Made by a program: the position numbers and the translations under genes. This document shows positions 34,251 to 42,046 of a stretch of DNA of 64,000 nucleotides, piece after piece. The notes under the pieces are model-generated. The model saw only the letters and a list, made by a program, of their open reading frames with translations. It searched no databases and was not told where the DNA came from. How positions within the stretch are numbered: the stretch's first letter is position 1; every line of letters starts with the position of its first letter. Source of the DNA: an uncultured Bacteroidales bacterium (GTDB lineage Bacteria; Bacteroidota; Bacteroidia; Bacteroidales; UBA932); the NCBI GenBank assembly GCA_934725015.1, contig CAKVAS010000002.1, positions 332,107 through 396,106 on the forward strand, read 5' to 3'.

Positions 34251-34374
34251 AAGCCGCAGGAGTCGGCGGATTGCTTCGTTGCACGGCGACTCCTCAAATC
34301 CTCACAACCATTAGGTTGCTGCGGTTTGAGGCTCGCCTGCGCCTTGCACTCCATCCGCCTCTGTGACTTTTACC
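34247..34374 (+). repeat. Hairpin element C at the 3' end of rho
   Basis: Arms from 34247 (GTAAAAGCCGCAG, then GGCGGAT) and 34353-34373 (ATCCGCC, then CTTTTAC) enclose the core at 34296-34327: AAATCCTCACAACC, ATTA, GGTTGCTGCGGTTT. Side boxes TTGCTTCGTTGCACGGC and GCGCCTTGCACTCC flank the core. The rho TAA is bases 2-4 of the arm. The inner stem next to the core (GGCGACTCCTCA / TGAGGCTCGCC) also pairs. Confidence 0.8.
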
Positions 34375-34387
34375 ACCGCACACATAA

Positions 34388-34990
34388 ATGTCAGAAATCA
34401 AGATGATCGGCAAGAATTATATTCAGCGACTGATTGACGGAGACAATTCCGCCATGAATGATGTCTATAGCTCATTCCGTGGCGGATTTCTCTCCTTTGC
34501 CCGCTCTTCACTCGGGCTGAAAAGCGATGACGCGTCGGATTTGTTTCAGGATGCCGTCATCTGCCTGCTGCAGAATATTAAGAGAGGAAAAATCACAGAC
34601 CTCGAGAACCGGCAGGTTAAGTCATATCTCTACAGCGCGGGGAGATATATCCACATGAACCGTAAGAGGAAAGGTCATCTGCCGCTTGTTACGATTGTGT
34701 GGGACGCAGATACCGATTCAGCCAAAATAATTGAGAATGTGCCGGACACTGAAGACAACCAGCAGGAAAAGGAACAGCGACTGCAAGTATTGAATGATGT
34801 CGTCAGAACCATTCCTGAACCGTGCTCAAAGCTTCTCGATATGCAGTTTTTCCAACGGAAGAAACAGGCCGAGATTGCTGCGACTATGGGGTATGGGAGC
34901 GCGGACTCGGTCAAGACTATGGTGAACCGCTGCAAGGGCAAGGTCAGAACTATCGTAAAACAAAGATACAGGGAGCTGGGCTATGAATAG
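34388..34990 (+). CDS. ECF-like sigma-70 family RNA polymerase sigma factor
   Basis: The 200-residue protein has region 2 (YSSFRGGFLSFARSSLGLKSDDASDLFQDAVICLLQNI) and a C-terminal region 4 helix-turn-helix (QFFQRKKQAEIAATMGYGSADSVKTMVNRC). No region 1 or 3 is present. It overlaps the next gene by 8 bp and leads a three-gene cassette with a TM/TPR-like protein and a CHAT protease-like protein, so it probably drives expression of that cassette. Confidence 0.9.
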   Translation: MSEIKMIGKNYIQRLIDGDNSAMNDVYSSFRGGFLSFARSSLGLKSDDASDLFQDAVICLLQNIKRGKITDLENRQVKSYLYSAGRYIHMNRKRKGHLPLVTIVWDADTDSAKIIENVPDTEDNQQEKEQRLQVLNDVVRTIPEPCSKLLDMQFFQRKKQAEIAATMGYGSADSVKTMVNRCKGKVRTIVKQRYRELGYE

Positions 34991-35696
34991 AATCGACAAC
35001 GAGGAACTGGACAGGCTCATTGAAGAGGCAGTCTTCGAGAACGGTGCCAGAAAGCAGCTTCAGGCGCTGGAAAGCGAAATCCGGCGCAAGGAGCGAAAGG
35101 CCCGGACACTCAGGCGCATATTCTGGTGTGCCGGAGGCGCTGTTTCCGCCGCCGCAGTCGTGGCTGCGGTTGTAGTATTGTCCAGAGGGAATCGGTCCGA
35201 GAATGTAGAAAAGAACATCTATGCACAGACCCCGACGGACACGGCGGAACTGCGCAAGCCGGAAACACCGTCAGTACAGCCTGCGGAAGAGCCGAATCCG
35301 GCTCCAATTTCCATTGCAGATAAGGCAAAAAGCATCGGCAAAGACTATCTGGCCTCCCTTGATGCATATCGTGGCGCCGATGAAATTGAACGGGAGATTC
35401 AGAAAGCAGTGCAGCTTCTGAAGTCCGGAAATCTTACTGAAGCAATTGGCAGTCTGGAAATTGCGAAAGCTGACATTCATCGCCGGAAATCTGCGATAGA
35501 CGAGGACGATAACAATGAATTTGCGGAACTGATGGAACTGAGTGCCTTGGAGCAAGACATTGAATGGTATCTCGCCCTCGCCTATTTGAGTGCCGGAGAT
35601 GTAAAGAACGCAAAAACTGAACTTAAGAAAATAACCTCAGACAACAACCCTCACAGAGATGACGCGCAGAAGATTCTTGACGAACTCCACAGGTAG
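34983..35696 (+). CDS. Single-pass membrane protein with TPR-like C-terminus
   Basis: The 237-residue protein has an N-terminal helical cytoplasmic part (about 1-40, rich in Glu/Arg), one membrane helix (GGAVSAAAVVAAVVVLS, about 48-66), a Pro-rich linker, and a helical C-terminus with a TPR-like pair (VQLLKSGNLTEAIGSLEIAKAD, LALAYLSAGDVKNAKTELKKI). The topology (short cytoplasmic head behind a sigma factor) suggests an anti-sigma-like role, which is inference. It overlaps the sigma gene by 8 bp and the CHAT gene by 38 bp. Confidence 0.7.
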   Translation: MNRIDNEELDRLIEEAVFENGARKQLQALESEIRRKERKARTLRRIFWCAGGAVSAAAVVAAVVVLSRGNRSENVEKNIYAQTPTDTAELRKPETPSVQPAEEPNPAPISIADKAKSIGKDYLASLDAYRGADEIEREIQKAVQLLKSGNLTEAIGSLEIAKADIHRRKSAIDEDDNNEFAELMELSALEQDIEWYLALAYLSAGDVKNAKTELKKITSDNNPHRDDAQKILDELHR

Positions 35697-38217
35697 CTCA
35701 TACTTAGCCGAAATAACAGCAAGTTTGTTCCTCATCGCATTAGGGAGCAATGCCAAGGCACAGAATTTTTCCGTTCCTGACTTGGATTTCTATGAGTTTG
35801 GAACGGAGGTCACGGAGAACGACCGAACCACAGTTGCATATTACATGGGGCAAATTGAGGCTGGTGAGCGCTTAAAGATGCACCCGGCCGATACGGACTA
35901 CACTCTGAAATACAACACGATAAAACAGGAAATCGGAGATTCTCTGCTCACATTGGACAATTACAGCCTATGCGAAGCGATGTGTAAAATACAGGAAAAC
36001 GCCGGCGGAGCCTATATGCGGTCGTGGGATTCCCGCGATGAAGACGGCGAAACGCCTGCCCTTCAGAGACTGTATGCCTATGGGATTCAGAATGCAAGGA
36101 ACAGAACCGATTTCATCCATTTTCTCTTGGGTTATGCTGAGCGTGCCCCTTATGACGAGGAACGGATTGTCGGAGAGTACCTCATCAGCGAATGCGGCGA
36201 CGCATTGAGCGACGTCATGAAATACAAGGCTCTGGAATATGCGGTTTACGGAACTCTCGGAACAGCCGACATTGATGACACGACGGAGGTCAGGGCCGCA
36301 TACGGGTACTGCAGGGACAAATTGGCATTGTCTCAGAGACTTTACGGAGAGGAAGACATACTATACTACCACGATTTGCTGTTTTGTGCGGACCTTGCCT
36401 GCGCGCCGTTCATCGACGATTGGGAGATGATTGAAAGAGTTTTCGGCTACCACCTGAAATACGGCAAGACCTACAGGGAGGGTGAAATCGAGAATGTTCT
36501 TTCGGATCCCCTTTATGGACTCTATCTGAAAAAACTCGGGGAAAGTAATGTTGATGCTGCATATAAAGTTCTGAATGTACTGATGTCCGCAGCAGATGTT
36601 GACTTGACGGAAAACAACTCAACGAACTATAATGTTTCGGAATATGGGGAGGCCCAGATATATCTGCTGTATTCAAAGGCTCAGCTTGACCTTTGGACAG
36701 GAAAGAGCGGATATGAAGATGAAATGAAGGCCGCATACAGCCTTTCGCTCAAGTATTTGTCTCCTGACGGAGGCTTTTATGCCATCAAGGAATTTATACG
36801 GCCGGACTACAGACTGCTTTCCGACATCATACATTGGCTGAAGATTTCATACGACTCATCAAATGCGGGCGACGTCTATGACGCGGCTCTTTTCCTCAAA
36901 GGAACGGTAAACAACATCGCGTCGGCGGTGTTGACGGAACTTGACGACTGCGGGGACGACGAACTGCTCGAGTATGTTGACTCTTTGAGGAACAATTATG
37001 ACAGGACGCCGTCATGGAGAAGCCAATGGAATCCTTTTGACGCATTCTATTCTTCGGATTATCAGAGATGGTCGGCGCGGGAAACGAAATTCAGCGAACG
37101 CCTTGATTCGCTCGGAGGTCCGAGCGGTGCGGCAAGGCTTTGGAACTCATGCCTGATAAAGTGGCCACAGGTCCGGAACTCGCTGCATGAAGATGAGACA
37201 GCCATCGAAATCGTAAACAATATGCCTCTCTCGGGCAAAGAGATTGAGTACAAGGCAATTATACTGAACAAAAGTGACGACACCCCCGTTGCGGTAAAAC
37301 TCTGCACAGATTCGGAGTTACGAAGCGTCCTCAGAAGCGGCAACTGCTATGATGTTTCTTCGGCAAAGTTGTTCGAGACAATCTGGAAACCGATTGCACC
37401 GCACATTAAAGGAAAGATTATACATTACTCCCCTATCGGCATACTGGCCAACATCAACATTGCAGCGACACGCGACGACAACGGCCGCTGCCTGTCAGAC
37501 ACCTACGACATCCGGACCTGCAGTTCGACGGCCTGGCTTGCCGGACGCAATGAACCGGAAAAATTTGCTAAATATGGACGAATTGAACTTTGGGGAGGCT
37601 CACGCTCCATACCTGAAACCGAGAAGGAAATAAGAGACATCAGCACAATTGCAGAGGAAAATGGGGTCGCCGCCACGACGCACTCCGGAAAGAAATGCAC
37701 GGAACGCTCATTCAGGGCAATATCCGGGAATCATGTTCCGATAATACACATCGCGGCACACGGATTCTACTATAGGGCAGCGGAAAAAGCGGAAGACGAG
37801 GACGACAACCCGCTGGACAGATGCGGCATTCTGATGGAGAAGGAAGCATACGAATCTGGGATGCACGAGAACAATGAGGATGACGGCATTCTATTGGGCT
37901 CTGAAATCGCCCGAATGAACCTCGTCGGAACGGATCTCGTCGTTCTTTCCGCCTGCAAGAGCGGACTGGGAGACATCTCGGACGAAGGCATCATCGGTCT
38001 TCAGCGGGCGTTCCGTCTCGCCGGGGCGAAAACAGTCGTAGCGGCTCTCGGCAATGTCCCGGACAAGGCAACCCGCATCTTCATGACCGAGTTCTACCGC
38101 AGCCTCTTCACCGGCAAGACCAAGCGTCAGTCCTTCAACAACGCCGTCTCGTTCATGAAATCCAGTCCCGACTACTCCGCCCCAAAATACTGGGCTCAGT
38201 TCGTGATGATTGACTGA
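35659..38217 (+). CDS. CHAT-domain (caspase-like peptidase) protein
   Basis: The 852-residue protein begins with a likely signal peptide (EITASLFLIALGSNAKAQ, cleavage about residue 35), followed by about 500 residues of helical, TPR-like sequence. A C-terminal CHAT domain has His701 in HIAAHGFYY and Cys766 in VVLSACKSGLGD, then GLQRAFRLAGAKTVVAALGNVPD and YWAQFVMI. His and Cys form the caspase-type dyad. The start overlaps the previous gene by 38 bp; no later start would leave a signal. The sigma-TM-CHAT order suggests an envelope surveillance or proteolytic response module. Confidence 0.88.
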   Translation: MTRRRFLTNSTGSSYLAEITASLFLIALGSNAKAQNFSVPDLDFYEFGTEVTENDRTTVAYYMGQIEAGERLKMHPADTDYTLKYNTIKQEIGDSLLTLDNYSLCEAMCKIQENAGGAYMRSWDSRDEDGETPALQRLYAYGIQNARNRTDFIHFLLGYAERAPYDEERIVGEYLISECGDALSDVMKYKALEYAVYGTLGTADIDDTTEVRAAYGYCRDKLALSQRLYGEEDILYYHDLLFCADLACAPFIDDWEMIERVFGYHLKYGKTYREGEIENVLSDPLYGLYLKKLGESNVDAAYKVLNVLMSAADVDLTENNSTNYNVSEYGEAQIYLLYSKAQLDLWTGKSGYEDEMKAAYSLSLKYLSPDGGFYAIKEFIRPDYRLLSDIIHWLKISYDSSNAGDVYDAALFLKGTVNNIASAVLTELDDCGDDELLEYVDSLRNNYDRTPSWRSQWNPFDAFYSSDYQRWSARETKFSERLDSLGGPSGAARLWNSCLIKWPQVRNSLHEDETAIEIVNNMPLSGKEIEYKAIILNKSDDTPVAVKLCTDSELRSVLRSGNCYDVSSAKLFETIWKPIAPHIKGKIIHYSPIGILANINIAATRDDNGRCLSDTYDIRTCSSTAWLAGRNEPEKFAKYGRIELWGGSRSIPETEKEIRDISTIAEENGVAATTHSGKKCTERSFRAISGNHVPIIHIAAHGFYYRAAEKAEDEDDNPLDRCGILMEKEAYESGMHENNEDDGILLGSEIARMNLVGTDLVVLSACKSGLGDISDEGIIGLQRAFRLAGAKTVVAALGNVPDKATRIFMTEFYRSLFTGKTKRQSFNNAVSFMKSSPDYSAPKYWAQFVMID

Positions 38218-38311
38218 CCGTTCTGCTCCCTCTTACCATCTGTTCTTTCATGAGCAAGGTACAGCCATACAGCAGACCTCGCATCTGCAATTCTGTCCAT
38301 ACTCAAACTTT

Positions 38312-39610
38312 CTACAGTTTCCACGCAGGAACTACCGTGATGGTCCGGCCATTTTCGGTGAAGGTTTCTTCCTGTTCAAAGGTGACTATGCGACAATTGG
38401 GGCAGGCGGTTGCCTCGGAGGCCGCAAGCAGTCCGTTTGTCTCCCTTGTCCGGTTTTCTTTCGTAAGTTCCCAGCACACCTGAACCAATTCTTCGACTCT
38501 GTTCCCTCTCTGGACGACGAAGTCGCACTCTCCGGAATCCTCTCTGAAATAATAGAGTTTGTCCTCGCTTCCCAAGCTGTTATGCAGCAGAGCGAATACT
38601 ATGGTTTCCAGCGCCTTCCCGTCATCCGAACTCGGCGTGCTGAGAACAGCGCTCCTCAAGCCGTTGTCGGAAACATAACATTTCGACGGCAAGGCAGATT
38701 CTTTCAGGACAGAGCGCGTGTAGCACGGGAGCTTATAAAGAAGGAAGATATTGCAGGCGTATTCCATCCACTCATAAAGCGAGTCCTTCCCCACTTTTAT
38801 TCCTGCGGATTTCAGTTCGTTGTATATATTGTTTACGCTCGTCGGTTTCGTCGTATTCTCGAAGACTCGTTTAAGGAAATACTTTACTACCGAGGGAGAT
38901 GACTTTATGTCGTAGTGTTCGATAAGGTCGCGGAACAGCATTGTGTTGAAATATGACTGAAGAATCTTTATTCTCGCGCCTTCGTTTTCGGCCAGGACGG
39001 CTTTGGGAAATCCGCCTTCTGCGCAATATCTCCGGAATGCGGTCTTTATGACAGAGACTCCGTCTTCTGAATAAAAATCAGGTACGATGGCGCGGAAACG
39101 GAGATATTCCTTAAAATTCAGGGGATGTTCCACATATTCGTCCGGCCATCCGCGCAAAGCCGAAGCCATTTCTCCGGACAGCATTTCTGCTGTACTTCCG
39201 GTAATGAATATATGGCGGCAGTAATTTTTGAACGTCCGCAGTACAAACAGTTCCCAGCCCTTAATCAGCTGAATCTCATCGAAAAACATATACACATCCT
39301 TGAGCGGCTGCTCCGGGAACATCTCTCGATATGCCTGAAGTATGTCGTCGAAGTCCGAAACCAGCATCGAAGAAAAGCGCTCGTCGTCAAACTCTATGTA
39401 AAGTATGCGCTCCCTCGGAATGCCGGCGGCAAGAAGTTCGTTTATCGCAAGCCGAAGCAAGGACGACTTGCCGCATCGGCGGATTCCGGTTACAGTCACT
39501 ATGTCCTCGCCCGATGTGGGCAGAGACAATTCTCTGGGTATAAGACCGTTATATGGTATCTCATTCTGATGCAGCCTTATGATTGACTGAAATGTTCTGC
39601 GGAGTTCCAT
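38312..39610 (-). CDS. AAA+ ATPase with DUF4143-type C-terminus (a)
   Basis: The 432-residue protein has Walker A GIRRCGKSSLL (about 42-52) and Walker B VYMFFDEIQ, then DUF4143-like segments (YVEHPLNFKEYLRFR, FRRYCAEGGFPKAV, KYFLKRVFENTTKPTSVNNIY, CYVSDNGLRSAV) and a nuclease-like end (DSGECDFVVQRGNRVEELVQVCWEL). The family is widespread in Bacteroidota and archaea and of unknown function. Two palindromes sit at and above its promoter (39638-39690). The CHAT gene converges with it. Confidence 0.88.
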   Translation of the reverse strand: MELRRTFQSIIRLHQNEIPYNGLIPRELSLPTSGEDIVTVTGIRRCGKSSLLRLAINELLAAGIPRERILYIEFDDERFSSMLVSDFDDILQAYREMFPEQPLKDVYMFFDEIQLIKGWELFVLRTFKNYCRHIFITGSTAEMLSGEMASALRGWPDEYVEHPLNFKEYLRFRAIVPDFYSEDGVSVIKTAFRRYCAEGGFPKAVLAENEGARIKILQSYFNTMLFRDLIEHYDIKSSPSVVKYFLKRVFENTTKPTSVNNIYNELKSAGIKVGKDSLYEWMEYACNIFLLYKLPCYTRSVLKESALPSKCYVSDNGLRSAVLSTPSSDDGKALETIVFALLHNSLGSEDKLYYFREDSGECDFVVQRGNRVEELVQVCWELTKENRTRETNGLLAASEATACPNCRIVTFEQEETFTENGRTITVVPAWKL

Positions 39611-39626
39611 GCTTTAATTGTTTTTG

Positions 39627-39690
39627 CAAATATAATGCTTTCCTTTTGAAAAGGAAAGAAAATGCGGAAAGTTTCCTTTTGGAAAGGAAA
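39627..39690 (-). promoter_or_regulatory. Promoter with two palindromic operators for ATPase (a)
   Basis: Minus-strand TATATTTG (39634-39627) is the -7 box, about 17 bp before the start codon. Directly upstream is a perfect palindrome, arms CTTTCCTTTT and AAAAGGAAAG around one G (39638-39658). A second, arms TTTCCTTT and AAAGGAAA, is at 39672-39690. The first fills the -11 to -31 area, so a bound protein would block the promoter. Confidence 0.55.
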
Positions 39691-39761
39691 GGGTGATTTT
39701 TTCTGTTTACGTTTTACCGACTGTGACATTCTCTTACAGGAGAACATTATCTTTTGACAAA

Positions 39762-40550
39762 ATGAAAAAATCAGTTATTCGAATCTGCATCACAGTCGCG
39801 TCTGTGCTTGTTTTTGCGATATTGGCGGTTCTCTATATCCCGGTGATGCTTCCGGGAAATTACGAAAATGCCGAGTGCGTCGGGAACATTTCGGTACCCA
39901 GGGGATATGAGAGAATCTGCGGAAATGACCCTAAATACACCGAATTTCTGCGCTCCATCCCGTTGAAGCCAAAGGGTTCCAGGGTGATGCTCTACGGGAG
40001 CAACGAAACGGCAAAATTCGGAGACCGAAACAAATATGCCGTAATTGACCTGCCGCTCCTGAGCAATGCCGAACAATGTGCCGACGCCTGCATGAGGCTT
40101 CGTGCGGAATACCTCTTTCGGCACGGGAAATATGCGAAGATACATTTCGCCAACAATGCCGGCCTGGATTTCTTCTATCCGGGAGGCCGAAGCAGGAAGG
40201 CGTTTGAATCATACATGAAGAGGGTTTATGGGTTCGCCAACACCGCATCGCTGACAAAGGAACTGCCTACAAGGGCGTTGAAAGACATTCAGCCCGGCGA
40301 CATTCTTGTCTATCCGGCCAGAAAGGGCCACAAATATGGTCATGCCGTATTCGTGATTGACGTCGTTCGGAACAAGAAGGGAGAAAAAATGGTCATGCTT
40401 GCGGAAGGAAACACACCGGCCTGTGACATTCACCTCATCCGTAACTTCAGAAACTGGAGGAATCCCGCCTGGTTCAAATGGAATGACAATGCCGAAGTTC
40501 AGTACTTTTCCGTGTTCAAGTTTTATAAAGATGAGCTGCGGCATTTTTGA
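39762..40550 (+). CDS. DUF4846-domain membrane-anchored protein
   Basis: The product is about 262 residues from the ATG at 39762 (MKKSVIRICITVASVLVFAILAVLYI, one N-terminal membrane helix or uncleaved signal). The DUF4846 pattern follows: ISVPRGYERI, FLRSIPLKPKGSRVMLYGSNE, AVIDLPLLSNAEQCADACMRLRAEYLF, LKDIQPGDILVY, GHAVFVIDV. The domain is common in Bacteroidota and its function is unknown; the late part resembles NlpC/CHAP-like beta-barrel segments. It stands alone between two ATPase genes of opposite strand. Confidence 0.82.
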   Translation: MKKSVIRICITVASVLVFAILAVLYIPVMLPGNYENAECVGNISVPRGYERICGNDPKYTEFLRSIPLKPKGSRVMLYGSNETAKFGDRNKYAVIDLPLLSNAEQCADACMRLRAEYLFRHGKYAKIHFANNAGLDFFYPGGRSRKAFESYMKRVYGFANTASLTKELPTRALKDIQPGDILVYPARKGHKYGHAVFVIDVVRNKKGEKMVMLAEGNTPACDIHLIRNFRNWRNPAWFKWNDNAEVQYFSVFKFYKDELRHF

Positions 40551-40655
40551 CACAACTACAAATCATTCCATTACACCATTTATCGAAGGAGAAGATAAAT
40601 AGTGTATGAGTCAGAAAAATGGTTGTAGATATATAACCATTTAGGCAACTTTTTG

Positions 40656-40704
40656 TATCTTTGCAGTTGCGAAACAGCCATTTCGGAAATGGCCGTTTCG
40701 CAAC
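40656..40704 (+). promoter_or_regulatory. -7 box followed by a long leader hairpin for ATPase (b)
   Basis: TATCTTTG (40656-40663) is followed at once by an inverted repeat with 18-bp arms (GTTGCGAAACAGCCATTT at 40666-40683 and its complement at 40687-40704, one mismatch, 3-nt loop). Transcription should start inside the left arm, so the palindrome may be an operator rather than an RNA hairpin. Confidence 0.55.
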
Positions 40705-40725
40705 TTGACAAATACGGTTTGCATC

Positions 40726-42045
40726 ATGAGATTTTTTGACAGAAAAGAAGAGCTTGCGACGCTGCGCGAAATTCGCGAGTTGTCGCGTACGGTCGCGCAG
40801 TTTACCGTTGTGACGGGACGTCGTCGCATCGGGAAGACATCTTTGGTCTGGAAGGCTTACGAAGATGAGCCTATACTGTATTTTTTCGTCACACGGAAGG
40901 CTGAAAGCGAATTGTGCGATGACTATCTCTCTGAAATCGAGAGAAAATTGGGCGTGCCTGCGCTTGGGAAGGTGACGCGGTTTTCTGATATATTCGAATA
41001 TCTCATGAAACTGTCCGCTGAGCGTCCCGTCACCCTGTTCATCGACGAGTTTCAGGATTTTTTCCGCATAAACAAATCCATATACAGCGAAATGCAGAAG
41101 ATCTGGGATATCTATCACACGCGGGCACATATCAATCTTGTCGTATGCGGTTCCATATTTTCGATAATGGCCAAGATATTCAAGGACAGGAAAGAACCTC
41201 TCTATAACCGCCAGACACGTCTTATGACAGTGCGCCCGTTCGGTCCCGCAGTACTGAAGGAAATCCTGACGGAATACAATCCCGACTATACGGCTGACGA
41301 CCTTCTGGCAATGTTTTCCTTTACCGGAGGTGTCGCGAAGTATGTGCAGCTGCTTGTTGATTCCGGAGCCACGACAAAGACGAAAATGATTAACCACATC
41401 GTGCGGGCGGATTCCGTTTTTGTCGGAGAGGGCAAGGCGGTGCTGATTGAGGAATTCGGGAAAGACTATGGGGTCTATTTCTCCATCTTGTCCGCAATAG
41501 CGCGAGGAAAGACATCACGTGCCGAGATTGAACTCGCCGTCGGCAGGGAAATCGGAGGTTACATGACAAAGCTGGAAAATGATTATGAGATCATTACAAA
41601 AAAACAGCCTCTGTTTGAACGCAGTTCGACAAAGAATGTCAGATATGCCATTGATGACAATTTCTTCATGTTCTGGTTCAGATTCATCTACAAGTACAGC
41701 TATATGCTTGAGATTGAGAACTATGACAGTGTAAAGGGAATAATCGGCAGGGATTATGAGACATTCAGCGGCCTGATGCTGGAACGCTATTTCCGGCGAG
41801 TCCTGATTGACGAGCACAGTTATACGCGCCTCGGAGGCTGGTGGGACAGGAAAGGCGAAAACGAGATTGACATCATCGCAGAAAATGAGTTCGACGGAAC
41901 GGCCACTTTCTTTGAGGTCAAGCGAAACGCCGAGAATTTCAGCAGAAGCCGCCTTGAGGAAAAGGCAGCCGCGTTTCTGCGGGCTACCGGCCGCTTCGAC
42001 GGGTATTCACTTGAGTACAGGGGGCTGTCGCTGGCGGACATGTAG
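40726..42045 (+). CDS. AAA+ ATPase with DUF234/PD-(D/E)XK C-terminus (b)
   Basis: The product is about 439 residues from the ATG at 40726 (MRFFDRKEELATL). Walker A is GRRRIGKTSLV, Walker B is VTLFIDEFQDF, and the winged-helix part reads LSAIARGKTSRAEIELAVG. The DUF234 end has a nuclease-like active site ENEIDIIAENEFDGTATFFEVKR (Asp, Glu-x-Lys). The family belongs with archaeal-type ATPases of unknown role. The upstream TTG at 40705 lies after the leader palindrome but the ATG gives the family's usual start. It converges with ftsK, leaving 1 bp between them. Confidence 0.88.
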   Translation: MRFFDRKEELATLREIRELSRTVAQFTVVTGRRRIGKTSLVWKAYEDEPILYFFVTRKAESELCDDYLSEIERKLGVPALGKVTRFSDIFEYLMKLSAERPVTLFIDEFQDFFRINKSIYSEMQKIWDIYHTRAHINLVVCGSIFSIMAKIFKDRKEPLYNRQTRLMTVRPFGPAVLKEILTEYNPDYTADDLLAMFSFTGGVAKYVQLLVDSGATTKTKMINHIVRADSVFVGEGKAVLIEEFGKDYGVYFSILSAIARGKTSRAEIELAVGREIGGYMTKLENDYEIITKKQPLFERSSTKNVRYAIDDNFFMFWFRFIYKYSYMLEIENYDSVKGIIGRDYETFSGLMLERYFRRVLIDEHSYTRLGGWWDRKGENEIDIIAENEFDGTATFFEVKRNAENFSRSRLEEKAAAFLRATGRFDGYSLEYRGLSLADM

Positions 42046-42046
42046 C

